From Callipepla californica brunnescens (lineage: Eukaryota; Chordata; Aves; Galliformes; Odontophoridae): a stretch of 64,000 nucleotides of DNA. The stretch's first letter is position 1. Every line of letters starts with the position of its first letter. The position numbers and the translations under genes are program-made. The notes beneath the pieces were generated by a model that saw only the letters and a program-made list of their open reading frames with translations, did no database searches and was not told the DNA's origin. Below are positions 23,301 to 35,322 of this stretch, one piece after another. The stretch lies in contig JALIRH010000001.1 in assembly GCA_023055505.1 (NCBI GenBank), positions 95,634,530 through 95,698,529 of the forward strand. Reading direction: 5' to 3'.

Positions 23301-26215
23301 GCTTATTGACAAATCTCTTTTATAAAAGAAAGTCTTTGAATCAGCAACCTTCAGGGAAATGTCATGATAAATTATTCAACCATGTTCAACTGAACTTTTT
23401 TCGAACCAGTTTCCTTTTCCTTTCCTTTTAAGGGTTTTGCAGAAGCTAAAGAAACAGTCAAAACTTCCTTGTTCCTGAATAATGAATGTAGACTGTTTCT
23501 CAGTCCGGTAAACACTGCATTTATGTAAAGAGAACAGCTGGTGTATGAAATAAAGCTTACTCATACATTTCATGAAACCTTCTCTCAGGATACATCTTTA
23601 GATAAACATTGAACTACAATCCTTTTTCTTTTTTTGCTTTTTTTTTTTTGTTCCCATGAATATGAGACCTTTTAAACAGTAAAGGCAGGAATATTTGTTT
23701 TGTGTGAGAGAAGTAGTGTGTTTGGCCTAGCAGAAAGACTTCTTATTTCTCTGGACTCCCATAGGCTTGTGGAATAAAAGTGAGTTGTGCATCAATGGTT
23801 TTCTGTGGGCTCCCAGACCATATCAAACATCCTATGACATGCTCTGCATTCAGTATACGGGAAATACAGCTATACAACCCAGTGCCAGGAAGGGAATGTA
23901 GCTGGGAGAAGAGAATACGGGGGCTTAAAGATGCACACAGTAAATTTACATTCCAGAGAGTGGTTAATGGTCAAGAAAATCAGGAGTTCACTGAGGCAAA
24001 AGAGAGAGGAATGTCCAACTTCTTTTGATTGATGGCGAGCAGAATGCCAAGGATCAAGAGAAAATAAGCACAAAAAGACATTTCAGTAGCGAAAACAAGG
24101 CATTAATAGTGAATATCATGCCTAACACTGATGATGATTTATAGTCTGGCTCACAGACAAAACCACCAACCTGGTATTGCTAATAACACGAGGCATGGAA
24201 AACTCCAAGGCCTTTTTCAAAAATGATAGAGTACACAAGGGACGCAAAGTTTCTCTTGGAGGTTTGTTTCCTTTTCAGAATCTCCTGTAATCATTCAATT
24301 TTCAAGGCTATTAATCCTGAATAAGTTCTAATATGCCATTTTGAGTCTGAAACTGTAAATATTTCTGGTCAAGCAATACAGTTCTAGCTTCTTTCGTGAG
24401 GCAGAGTAAATCTAAGTTCATGATGTGAGGTAATTGGTTATGAGGCACTTACACCTATAGGAAAACATTTATATGACAGGTTTATGTTCTGACAGTAAAT
24501 ATATGACAAAATCTGTTTTTTTCAGGGAACACATGGTTTACAAATGATAATTTATTTTCATAATAAGGAATTGATTTCAAAAGAAATTTAATATCTGTTT
24601 TTTCTTAACTGTGATAAAGTGTATACTATAAAAAGTTCTGCTCAGTTCTACCTTTGCCTAAGGAGACTTAAGTAAGTGTCTCTCAGTTTACCAAAAATTT
24701 AAATTATCAGATAACAGAATAATTCTATTATATGTCAATTTACATACAAGTAATTTATAAAAAGTTACTCCAGAAAAAAAACATTAAAGAAGACATTTCA
24801 AAATATTGATGATGACTTGAGAGGTTACTTTTGATGTTTTAGTACCCATTCTACAATAGTCAAAGAAATGAACTAGACTGCAGGACATTCTTAGGATGCT
24901 TAAAGGTTCAACCATTCCTGTTGACACCACTCCACTTTAGATAAAATTCTCAAATTGTTACTGAGAAGCAGAACCAGAGTGTCTCTCCAGCTTTCTAGCT
25001 AGGATGCTCTCCCAGGAGGTGGGACATGGACCACTGCTCTCCTGTAAATATTTAATTGATTGTACACAGTGGAACAGTGTCAATGTGAGGCACTGAGAAA
25101 GCCCTTTTATATTAAAGTTAAGGACCAGCATTTAGAAGAGTGAGATGCGGATATGAAACCATTCAAGCAAAGTGAAGTAAATCTATAATTTTTACATCCT
25201 GCATCCTGTTGCTTGAGTAGCTGAGCGTATGAGAGCTTCCTCTTCTTTCAGTTGTTTGAGTTTTTGATTGGATCGTTTCTTTTTTAATGATGAAAACAAC
25301 CACAATTTCTTCTTCAGGCCTAGGCCTGTTGAAACTAGAGAAGTCAAAAGTTAGGATAGAACTTATTTTGTTGTAAATACAAAATCCTGGTCTCCTATTT
25401 GCACTTCCTTTTTTTTTTTTTTTTCCAAAAAATTTACCCTAAATAATTTTTAATATATCTATGTATTCTTTTAAACTGAATTGTAAGTGTATGTGTGCTT
25501 AAGAGAAATAGTGGTATAAATTGGTGATCTATCGACAGTTGATTGAAATGCACAGGTCTCAGATCATGGTGTGCTAACTTTGTTTCACTACCATTCAGTC
25601 ATGAAAACAAAAATATATTCTCCCTACTTTCAGATGTGCAGAAATAGATATGCATATGCGTACATGTTCAAATACATAAGTACAAAACATATAAAAATTT
25701 CCAAAGAAAAATGAGCTTCTCAAGCTGAGTAGTAAAGGTGAACACTGATTATTTATTTGGGTTTTATTTGAATAATGTTCTTTTTGGTTTTTTATATCAG
25801 AGAAAAAAATGTGTTTATATTGGCAGCACTTCTTTACATGCATTGAACTACATACACTGCTTCTGAAATTGAGAAGCCCATTTAAAAAGGACACACTTGA
25901 AAATATTTTGCTCTTACATGTATAATTTCAAAGGCAATAATATTGTATTCCGCCATAACCCTTCACACAATTATTTTACCTTAGGATTTTATCTTGTTCT
26001 GTATTTGGAAAGCATCACAGAAAACTCATTCCACTGTTTTTTTTGGGTTTTTTTTTTTTTTTTTTTTTTTTTTTGTAACTGTACCTTCTCTGCTCTCCTG
26101 GAGAATAAGCAACAGCATTTCAAGCACCTGATAACATTTACTGTGTCTGATTCATTTTCTTCAGATTAACATAGATTTTTCAGCCTTGAAACATGAAGGA
26201 AGAGGGGGGAGAATA
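20317..26215. other. Long AT-rich non-coding stretch
   Basis: Nearly 6 kb with no transposon, exon or RNA gene that I can support. It contains ordinary homopolymer runs (T runs near 23640, 25409 and 26048-26074) and weak TA-rich patches (about 21745-21770). Confidence 0.5.
26048..26074 (+). repeat. T27 homopolymer
   Basis: Twenty-seven thymines follow TTTTGGG. No poly(A) signal complement lies just downstream, so it is not obviously the tail of a minus-strand retrogene. Confidence 0.9.
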
Positions 26216-26324
26216 GCAGAGGGGAGGGGAGCGGAGGGGAGGGGAGGTTAGGGTAGGGTAGGGTAGGGTAGGCTAGGCTAGGCTAGGCTAGGCTAGAGGA
26301 CAGGACAGGAATAGAATAGAGTAG
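26216..26324 (+). repeat. Drifting pentanucleotide minisatellite (GGGGA to GGGTA to GGCTA to GGACA to ATAGA)
   Basis: The 5 bp period holds across about 100 bp while the unit changes stepwise: GGGGA (26221-26247), GGGTA (26251-26270), GGCTA (26271-26295), GGACA-like (26296-26310), then AATAG-like (26310-26324). It abuts the 3' end of an antisense CR1, whose complementary octamer tail also contains ATAGAAT. The array may therefore have grown from that tail. Two potential G-quadruplex motifs are present. Confidence 0.9.
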
Positions 26325-26745
26325 TTGGAAGGGATTTACAAAGAATCCACAGAATCCAACTGTCTGACTACATTAGGACTAACCAAAAGTTAAAGCATAT
26401 TGATGAGGGCATTATCTAAATGCCTCTTGAACATTAACAAGCATTGGATAATGAACACCTCACCAGGAAGCCTATTTGAGTGTTTGAGCAATCTCATGGT
26501 ACAGAAACTTATCCTAATGTTCAGTCTGAACCTCCTTGAAACAGCTTTGTGCTGTTGCAGCACATCCTATTATTGGTTATCAGGGAAAAGAGACTGGGAC
26601 ACCCTTCTACACTATTCCTCCTTAAGTAGTTGTAGAGAGCAGTGAAGTCAGCCCTTTGCCTTCTTTTCTCCAGACTAGGCAACCCAAGTGTCCCCAACCA
26701 CTCCTCCTAGAACATGACTTTGAAGTCCTTTTACCAGATTTATTG
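26325..26745 (-). mobile_element. CR1 LINE fragment G, antisense 3' end
   Basis: Read on the plus strand, this is the typical reverse complement of a CR1 3' UTR and ORF2 end. It begins TTGGAAGGGATTTACA and continues through AGAATCCAACTG, GAAGCCTATTTGAGTG and CTTCTTTTCTCCAGACTAGG. It then truncates within the ORF2 C-terminal region near 26745. Considerable divergence indicates an old copy. Confidence 0.82.
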
Positions 26746-26849
26746 TTCATTTTTTTTCATAGTATATTTAATTATATTTCATCCATTTTATTCACACACA
26801 TGTAGACACAAAAAGCATTCAGGAACACGCTTTCAACCTACTCTCTAGA

Positions 26850-26937
26850 GTCACAGAATCGCAGAATCACAGAATTGTAGGGTTTGGAAAAGACCTCTAC
26901 AGATCTTCTAGTCCAACCCCCAAAAATCCCATGGATA
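26850..26937 (-). mobile_element. CR1 LINE fragment H, very short antisense 3' end
   Basis: About 88 bp begins with three tandem octamer-like units (CACAGAATCGCAGAATCACA) and continues GTAGGGTTTGGAAAAGACCT through CTAGTCCAACCCCC, the complement of a CR1 3' end. It is a severely 5'-truncated insertion, separate from G. Confidence 0.85.
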
Positions 26938-27244
26938 TACTTTTTTTTTAAATCGGTAGCTAAAAAGAATATTTAGGTGTATTACAACCAACAAACAAGT
27001 TACAGAGTAAAACTAATACAGATCGTAAAATATTCTTACTACAGAAGTTCTTATCCTTCTTTCCCTGGTAACTGGTTCTGTAACATTACCAGCTTTTGAT
27101 TCCTGCTTCTTTGGTCTTTATCAAGGTCTTTCTTAGTAATGTTGACAAGTGACAGTTGCAGAAAGTGACATCACCATGAAGAAATATTTGGGACATTTTT
27201 GTGCTTAAAACAGTTTTGTTTACATTGTTACATACAAATGAGAT
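26938..27244. other. Non-coding stretch, no recognised feature
   Basis: No gene or repeat family recognised between two oppositely oriented CR1 copies. Confidence 0.5.
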
Positions 27245-27985
27245 TCAACAAATAAGGTTCAACAGAGCAAAGTGCAAGGTTTTGCATTTGGATTGAGGTA
27301 ATCCCAGATATGAATACAAACTGGGAGAAGAACTCCTTGATTGCAGCCCTGCTGAGAAGGACTTAATGGTCCTGGTTGGTGAAAAACTTAACATGAGTCA
27401 GATGTGTGTACTTGCAGCCCAGAAAGCCAATGGTGTCCTGGGTTCCATCAGAAGAGTGGTGACCAGCAGGGAGAGGGAAGTGATTGTTCCTCTCTACTCT
27501 GCTCTTGTGAGGCCCAAGCTGGAGGACTTTGCCCAAATCTGGAGCCCCCAACGCAGGAAAGATGTGGAGATTTTGGAGAGGGTCAAGGGGAGGGCCATGA
27601 ACCACTCCTATGAAATTAGGCTGAGGGAACTGGGCTTGTTCAGCCTGGAAAAAAAATACGCTATGGGGAGATATTGCAAGCTTCCAGTATTTAAAGGGAG
27701 TTTATAAACTTAAGGGAAATCAACTAAGGCAGGGGAGATTTAGATTAGATGTCAAGGGGATGTTTTTTACTGAGAGTGATGAGGTGCTGAAGCAGGCTGC
27801 CAAGAGAAGTTGTGAGTGATCAGATCCTGGAGGTGTTTAAGGCCAGGTTGGATGGGGCCCTGGGCAGTCTGATTTAGTTCTTGATCTAGTGGCTGGAAAC
27901 ACTGCCTGTGGGGCAGGTGTAGGAACTCAGTGAATCTTCTGGGCCCTTCCAACCCAAGTGATTTTATGATTCTATGATTCTATGT
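27245..27985 (+). mobile_element. CR1 LINE fragment I, 5'-truncated
   Basis: The fragment begins just downstream of the catalytic box (RFNRAKCKVLHLD at 27260-27298). It continues through the thumb ([37 protein letters not shown]) and [12 protein letters not shown], and through a frameshifted C-terminus to a 3' UTR that ends ATTTTATGATTCTATGATTCTATG at 27960-27983. The frame 27366-27707 is the largest open piece (113 codons). Missing residues in the IQRRATK-type block near 27590 and several stops show inactivity. Confidence 0.93.
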
Positions 27986-28443
27986 TGCATTGTTTGTTGC
28001 AGAGTTAACTGATGTCAATAAACTGCTCAAAGTTCATCAACATCTCTAATGCCATATTTTTGTTATTTTAACATTGCATTTCTTAAAGAAGCACTTTAAT
28101 CTATGAGTACTGTCCTGTATGTTCAATTTAGCTGAAACTATCCATAATTTTTTACACTGTGGATTATGTCTTGACTTCCTTGATTTTAAGAGAGGAGGAA
28201 AGAACAGAAGAGGACAGAGACAGAAACAGAGACAGACAGAAAAGACAAAACAATTTCTCTCCTTAGAATATTGCATTTCCTCAGGAAATTCTCCAAAATC
28301 TTCAAAAATAGAGGTCTTCCATAGCCATAATCAGATCTGGTCTCACATCACCCTTTTCCTATACAAACTTATAATACCCTCTCTCTTGACTGTGGTAATG
28401 TCCACATTAAAAGAGAACAAGAAAAAATATATATATTTAAGAA
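27986..28443. other. Non-coding stretch, no recognised feature
   Basis: A purine-rich patch lies near 28190-28250 (repeated GACAGA-like units). Nothing coding was recognised. Confidence 0.5.
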
Positions 28444-28560
28444 ACATTTTTAAAGTCAGGGCCATCTAGCTGTGGTATCCGTGTTCATTGCAGGGGCACT
28501 GAACTAAATGGACTTCAGAGGTCTCTTCCAACTGTAAGGATTCTATGACTCTATGACTAT
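28444..28560 (+). mobile_element. CR1 LINE fragment J, 3' UTR only
   Basis: CTAGCTGTGGTATCCGTG, then GGGCACTGAACTAAATGGAC and AGAGGTCTCTTCCAACTG match the layout of the CR1 3' UTR seen in copy E. It ends GGATTCTATGACTCTATGACTAT octamers at about 28539-28559. Confidence 0.85.
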
Positions 28561-30689
28561 TGTTTCTGAAGATATAAACCAGCATGGCTTCTTGAAAAAG
28601 GTAATTCCAGCAGATTTTCATGCACTATAAAGACAAAATTAAAAAAATAAAGTAGATATTTTCTACCTTGAGAAGTTGCCCAAAAGTAGAAAGAAAGGAC
28701 TGGCATAGATAACTCCTGATACCAGAGTCCCTGTAATAGCATCTATGGCATTATTTGAAGAAATAAGGCTAACTCTTCAGAAATGATTCATTGCCACAGT
28801 ACTGAAACGCATAAGGATCAACACTTGTACAAACAGTTGTCTATACAGTTCATTGGTTCTCAAGTGCATTTGCAATTTTCTCCTGGGCCTACCAAGAACT
28901 TAATATGCTGTCACTACATGAAAATATGTTCTCTCAAATAATTACAGAGTTTCACCTTGGCTGTCAAAATTATGACCACTGAGAAGAAGCCTGAATATAA
29001 TATGGACCAAAGAAGCAGAAATAGCATTAATTAGGCTTTTGCTCGGAAAGAATATAAATAATCCAAATACATATACAGGAACTTACACAGTTATAATCTT
29101 CCTTGATAATAGTATCTAAACAACCTATACCTGCCTACTTATTTTACAATTGCCAACGTATTTTAAGACGTATTTTCCAAAATCTAGGATAATTCAAGAG
29201 CATGCGTGTGTACCAGGAGCATACATGTGCTACTTATGCTAATTGACCTTGATCCCTCATAATAAAGACACTGAAAAAAGTTTTATTTCTTATGAATACT
29301 CTAACTTGCATGGCTTATTTGCTAACCATGGGAGGTGAGCATTTAATATGTCAAACATTTGTAAAACACAAAAAGCAATGCAACCTTTGACCTGGGTCAT
29401 CGAAACTGCAGCCACTTGTGATTTTTTTCTGTTCACCCAGCCTGTTTCTTATATTTGTCCTTATGTCCATGCCTGATGAAGCATGAAGACAGAGTATGAA
29501 CTTTGACATTTAGACACCTGTGTCCCATACTTTTTGTGTGAAGAAATAAATGACAGGCCTAGAGATTAAGACCAGGCCCTTTTTTTTCCTCTGTCCCTTC
29601 ATCTCCTTCTGTTTCTTTCTTTTTTTTTTTTTTTAATTCAGATGTTCTGACAGATATGCTGAAAGAACTGTACTTGTTTTAAGTTAGAAAGGCTTCTTTC
29701 TATCTTTAGTAAACTTTCCTGTTATGTACCTTCAAATGGCCAACTATATTTTGTCAAAATAATTGAGATTAGGTCATTCAAGAAATCTGTGGTAGAATCA
29801 TCAGTGATTTCACCAGGGATCCAATATGAGAAGTGGTATTACTTATTCACAGTACTATAAAGAGGAAAAAATGTTTTTTTCATCTTGCATATACTTTTCT
29901 CCTGCCTCTAATGTTACAGTATGATTTGTTCCTAATTCAATATAAAGACATTGTTAATTTGAGTCATTCTTTGGCTCAAAACACACTTCCAAACAAGCAA
30001 ACAGAAAAGTGCAAAATATATCATTTTATCTTTGCAGTATTCACTTGTGCTTATCACTATTAAGTTATGTTACCTTAACTAATATAAGAATTATATTGTT
30101 TAATTTCAGTGTTTCAGACATGAACATCTTGTCCACCATGTTCCTCTTGGTTCTCCTACAGTCAGTGTAGGGAGAAAGGATCTTTAGCTTGGATGGCTCA
30201 TTCAGTGAGAATGAGAATGTCTTCACAGCAAGAGGAATTTTAATTTGGGCAACTTCAGACTGAAGTATGTAGTGTCAACAAGACACTTTCAGGTGTTGTC
30301 TCTGGCATCCACCTGCTTTTTTGGAAGAACACAGGTGTTTGTCCTAGGTCATATCTGTTGGCTAAATGCTCATGTCTAGGTAACAACAGTATTATGTCTC
30401 AAGAGACACAGCATGCCTACATGCTGGAAAAGGAGTTATATAACTATACTGGACAGCTCACTCCTTTCCAGGTGAGATTTCCATGAAATGAGCCCTTCTT
30501 ATGCTCTGAAAATTAATTTCAGTAGAAACACTTTTAGGTCAGGTAGAGTGTTTCATTGTATGACTCTGAGTGAATGCAGTAGAGTAGAGAAGCTGCTATT
30601 AGTTTGGAATAATAGTAAGTCAGCGCAACTCTGTTGACACTAATATTTTACTGGTTTAATGAAAAGCAAAAACTAAGCCTTGTCTCTTC

Positions 30690-30730
30690 AACATTTTTAA
30701 AGTAAGGGCCATATACCTGTGGTGTCTCTT
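30690..30730 (+). mobile_element. Possible tiny CR1 3' UTR relic
   Basis: AACATTTTTAAAGTAAGGGCC and the following ATATACCTGTGGTGTC resemble the start of CR1 fragment J at 28443-28480 in about 30 of 36 positions. No octamer tail follows, so this could be an old relic or a chance match. Confidence 0.3.
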
Positions 30731-31006
30731 TTGCTGAATGTCACATTATTTGTTTTACTTATACCTTTAGTTGAATTTGCATTTGTTAGATGAACGCTGT
30801 CAAGTTAATGTAGAAGTAAACATCAGTAATGAGATTTGTCTATAGCTGAAATATAGAAAGACATTTTAATTGTGAAATTTACAGATCATCCTCTTCAGGT
30901 AATCAGTAATATGTTCAGCTTATTCAGGTGTATTGTGTATATTTTAATAGATATCTAACATTAAGATGAAAACCATGCTCAATAAAATGCTAGAAACATA
31001 CACCAA

Positions 31007-31026
31007 AAATAATAATAATAAAAATA

Positions 31027-31066
<40 letters not shown>
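31007..31066 (+). repeat. (AAT)n trinucleotide repeat
   Basis: About 18 AAT units with one AAAATAA interruption near its left end. Confidence 0.95.
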
Positions 31067-31068
<2 letters not shown>

Positions 31069-32024
31069 CCAACACCCTGCTTATAAATCAATCTAATGAG
31101 ATATATAATGATTTTATGTTCTTCTAATCAAGCCTAGAGAAGAGCAAGGATGTAGGGGCCAGGTATACAGTGGCAGATTTAAAGAAAAAATAAGTAAAAA
31201 TGAAAGTCTATGAAGTATCCAAAAAGGGCACAAAAAGTAGAAAAAATCTTTAGTCACAGTAAAGATATGAAAACAAAAATAAATGGAACTTTCAACAGAA
31301 GACTTGCTAGATAAAAAAAAATGCATAAGCATGAGCTGACAACAGAAGGGAATATGCATAGAAATTCCCACAGAAGTAGAAATGTACAGGCCACCATCTT
31401 AACAAAAATGCTGTTGTTAGTTTCCATAGTGAGACCAAAGATAAAGCAAGACGGAATCTGGACTTGCAAAATTCCATGTATCTCAATGGAGTTTGGCATG
31501 CAAAGTTAGCTTTCCATTACCCAAAATACTGGTGGATTTAATGGAAGTTGCTAGGTGCTATCAGAAATAACTCAGCTTGTATTCAGACAGTTTTACAGTC
31601 TCCAGTGAATTGTTGGTTAAGCCAAGTCCAAGCAGGTTTCTGAAGTTAGGTCTGTATGGGAACAATTACTATGAGCCCTAGCACTCCAAGATATGGAAGG
31701 GTCCTTTAACTCGGGCAAAAATCAGTGTGAATTCAATGGTGATATAGTAAAACTAGCCAGAGGCCAAAACTAAACTAATAATCATTCTAGGGTACTGGAG
31801 TGTACTATGTCATCTGTTCACAGAGCAGTCTTTCCAGGCCAGTTCATACTACAACAATTTGTATCTAAAACAGCTTGTTAATTTTTGGCAAGAAGCTTGA
31901 TGGATTTGTTTAAAAGCTGACCAGTTGGAAATACAAATATATTCTGAACTGATGTCCTAATTGTCATCAGGAGTCTGTAGTGACTTCTAGAGAAAGAATA
32001 AATAATGTATTATTCAAAGTTTTG

Positions 32025-32190
32025 AAAGAGAAGTGTACCCAGAGAGGTCACGGAGTCCTCATTGTAGGATACATTATGAACCTGAATGAACATGGCCCTG
32101 GGCCACCTGGTCTAGCTGAGTAGGTGGGCAGGGAAGTAGGACTAGACAGTCTCCAGAGGTTCCTTCTGATCTCAGCTATTCTAGAATTTT
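32025..32190 (+). mobile_element. CR1 LINE fragment K, 3' end
   Basis: CCCAGAGAGGTCACGGAGTC encodes the PREVTESS-type ORF2 end. It is followed by GGACTAGACAGTCTCCAGAG and TTCCTTCTGATCTCAGCTATTCT, the usual CR1 3' UTR with a degraded octamer tail. The fragment is old and strongly 5'-truncated. Confidence 0.82.
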
Positions 32191-32599
32191 GAAAAAGAGA
32201 AACAGTGTTGCCCATATGTGTTTCCAAAAAGGTAGTCTTCTCACTGGTAAGCCAACTCTATCGTCTGTGATCCTAGACCTGCTTACTTCCTATCATGATC
32301 CGCTCTTCCCTCTAAAAAATCTTTCACAAATTACCACGTTCTACCTATCTTTTCTGCTTCTACACCCAATTAAATTCTGACTACCTTCTCAAAATGAGTA
32401 TTTTGCTGTCTGTACTCAGACTTCTTTTTCCTTTTTTTTCTTTTTTTTCTTTTTTTTTTTTTTAATAATCCATAAATAGTGGAATTCAGAGTTTCTAATT
32501 CAGAGGAAATGTCCCACTCCATGTACTGCTCAATTACATTATGCAGTCTTTTAAAATATATGTAGAGTAAAAGGTAGTGATAATTATTTTTTTCTTCTT
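32191..32599. other. Non-coding spacer between CR1 K and L
   Basis: It holds the T-rich tract at 32421-32463. No gene recognised. Confidence 0.5.
32421..32463 (+). repeat. T-rich pyrimidine tract
   Basis: Runs of 8-13 T separated by single C over about 43 bp. Confidence 0.8.
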
Positions 32600-33312
32600 G
32601 GTTCCCCTGGAAAATGCCCAAGCCAAAGTCGTATTCATTCTCACAGAAAGGGATCTGAAGGTGCTCGTTATCAGCAAGCTCGATATAAGTCAGCAGTGTG
32701 CCCTAGCTGTGGAGAGGACAAATCACAATTTGGTAGGCATTAAACACAGAGTTGCCAACCAATTAGAAGTGATTCTGCCAGTCTATTTAGAGCTGGTGCA
32801 GCTTCATTTTGAATATTGTATGCAGTAATGGATTACACAATATAAAAAGGATGTTAAGACACTTGAAAGCGTCCAGCGATGGGCAACAAAGGTAGTAAAA
32901 GGACTGGAACGCATACCTTATGAGAAGAGGCTGAGGATACTTGGGTTGTCTAGTCTGGAGAAAAGGATGACAAGGGGCAACTTCATTGACTTCTACATTT
33001 TCCTGAGGCAGAGAAGTGGAGAGGGAAGTACTACTCTCTTTCTCTATAGTAACCAAAGATAGGATATGCAAGAATTACAAAAAAACAGCACTAGAGGAGA
33101 TTCAAACCAAATAGAGGGAGAGTTTTCTTACTCCAAGGGTTTTCAAACATTAGAATAGGCTTCCTAGTGAGGAAGTTGGTGCCCCCATGACTGTTAGCAT
33201 TCAAAAGACACTTGGAGAATGCCTTTAATAATACACTTTAACTTTTGAGTATCCCTGAAGTGCTCGGCCAGTTGGACTTAGTCTTTGTAGGTACCTACAA
33301 CTGAAGAGTTCA
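32600..33312 (+). mobile_element. CR1 LINE fragment L, 5'-truncated, old
   Basis: Translation gives the ORF2 C-terminal third: LTERDLKVLVISKLDISQQC, then EVILPVYLELVQLHFEYC, then ATKVVKGLERIPYEKRLR and GLSSLEKRMTRGNF. A frameshifted remainder reaches a divergent 3' UTR near 33240-33310 (TTGGACTTAGTCTTTGTAGG). No clear octamer tail is seen. Divergence is higher than in copies C and I, and the 3' part suggests a different subfamily. Confidence 0.9.
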
Positions 33313-34500
33313 ACTGAACTCTTTCTAAAGTTGTTTTGATGATTGTGGGTTGCTGGTAGAGTTTTTGAAAGAGTTTTCCAAATCCAAAGACGCTTAATTA
33401 TTTCATAATTTAAGTTTGAATCACCGCCAGACTTTTAAGCAATTATTAGTTCTTAAAGTCAAACATAGTATTTGAAGCTCTGACATGTAATCAGAATTAG
33501 ATGTTGCACTTTATGACTGAGGTCATAGTTTGTTTAATTCTTTATGCTGATGAAAAAGTAAAAAAAAAATTTTTAGATTTTATTATTAGTATTTCAAGTT
33601 AAGTTATACTTTTTTATAGTTATGACTGTTTTAAACCATTTTGAGTAGACTGCAAATCTGATGAAAGAAAAACATGCAATCCTTTTTGCATGACTCACTA
33701 TACTTTCAAGTATGTCACAAAATATAATTTTGGGCTAGTAGATGAAATTATTTGAAGTTATATTTGCAATTGCTTTCTGCATCTATACTATCAATTTAAA
33801 AATAATAATATTAACAGTAATACACAATTTCTCTTACAGATGTACTTTCAAAAAATAATGGAAATGACAAAGCACTAATTATTCTTAATAATTGTTATGT
33901 TTTTTACATTAATGATTAAAAATTTCTGAAAGATCAGCTCTGATTTTGACTCTTTATTGCGGAACGCGTAAATCAGAATAGCCTGTAAATTTAACCAGTG
34001 TTTGATTCAATTATTTGATTCCAAATGACTTCAATTTGAAACAACATTTCCTTTTACAAAAACAGTTCTTACATTAAAATATGCAGATATCTAAGAACAC
34101 AAAAGTCATTATTATTTGTTTATTTTATTTCTAAACTATTAAAAAAAATACAAAGCTGTAGATGTATTCTTAACATAGGTCAGATTTTGTGTGTGGTCGA
34201 AAGGTATTCACCTTTGCAGGAATCATGAAATTATTTTGCATGGGTTCTTTGTACTATTAGCATCACCAGAGTACAAAAAATTTCTTTTTCAGTTTTTTTT
34301 TTTTTTTTTTTTTTTTTGTGGTATGTCCTGAAGAATATGTGTTTACTTTAGAAAAGGCTGGTTATGGTGAGCACTACAGCAGTCCTTTGTTTTGCAGGAA
34401 CTTGTCCTAAAATCTGGGATAGCCACTGAGAATTTTTTTTTTTTTACTCCATAGCTTATATCTTTTGTAGACAGTTGTTTTTTTTGTTGTTGATGTTTTG

Positions 34501-34504
<4 letters not shown>

Positions 34505-34537
<33 letters not shown>
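34505..34537 (+). repeat. (TG)16 dinucleotide repeat
   Basis: A clean alternating TG tract of 33 bp, which can adopt Z-DNA. Confidence 0.96.
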
Positions 34538-34538
<1 letters not shown>

Positions 34539-35280
34539 TTCCTAAAACCACAGGCCAAAGATATTAAAATATTTTAAGAGAAAATAAACTCTGTATTCAG
34601 TACATCATGAAATAGAATGTTAAGCTGTACCTTAGAAGGCAGGTTCAATATGGTCATGAAAATCAAACCTGGATTTTACAAGCTATTACAAGCTGGAGAA
34701 ATAGCCAGTTTTCAGTACACTCATCAGTTTCACAATAACCTGGTGTATTTCTCTTTTGTTGAATAAAACGGTCATTTATTTTAATGATAAATGCTTCAGA
34801 AATAAGTCACCAGTATTTCAAACAGAATTAATGCAGTTATGAAAGACATAATTTGCAACCAGTTGGCAGCTGCTTTTAGTCAGAATGTTTTTAATCTCTT
34901 AACACAGAAATGTGCTTCCCATAGTTAACAGCTGTATTATTGGCAAAAGATGATGAAATGAAATCCAAATTCATGTCATCCTCCACACTGATGTTCCTTA
35001 TCATAAAAACCAATTACTTCACTTGTTTCACTGTAGTCTTGACAAAAATCCAGGCCTCATTTCACCCCATGCTACAGGCAAGTATAGTGTTTTCATCTAA
35101 TGAAAATGATTTCTTATTTTCTACCTTTAATCTCTGTAGTTAACCAAATATATGAAGCCACAAACTCAGATGTTACTTAAATAATGTATTATGATTTTTG
35201 CTTTGTAGTAATGTCCACAGGTTAAATTGGGTGAGTTTTTGTTTTTGTTTTTGTTTTTTTTTGGGGGGGGGAGTGGGTTG

Positions 35281-35322
35281 ATTTTCTTTATTGACAACCC
35301 AATTTTCTTTATTGACAACTTT
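35281..35322 (+). repeat. 21 bp tandem duplication
   Basis: The ATTTTCTTTATTGACAAC core occurs at 35281-35298 and again at 35302-35319. A (GTTTTT)n tract and a G9 run lie just upstream (35233-35272). Confidence 0.85.

Larger units (their letters stand above)
28561..32024. other. Long AT-rich non-coding stretch
   Basis: It contains an AAT array (31007-31066) and a possible 40 bp CR1 relic (30690-30730), listed separately. Otherwise no feature was recognised. Confidence 0.5.

Noticed and set aside
26248..26270. TTAGGG followed by GGGTA repeats, resembling an interstitial telomere repeat
   Set aside because: The hexamer TTAGGG occurs once. The array period is five, so it is a pentanucleotide minisatellite and not telomeric.
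34293..34317. T25 run considered as the tail of a minus-strand processed pseudogene
   Set aside because: No complement of a poly(A) signal follows closely, no target duplication is visible and no recognisable coding sequence follows on the minus strand.
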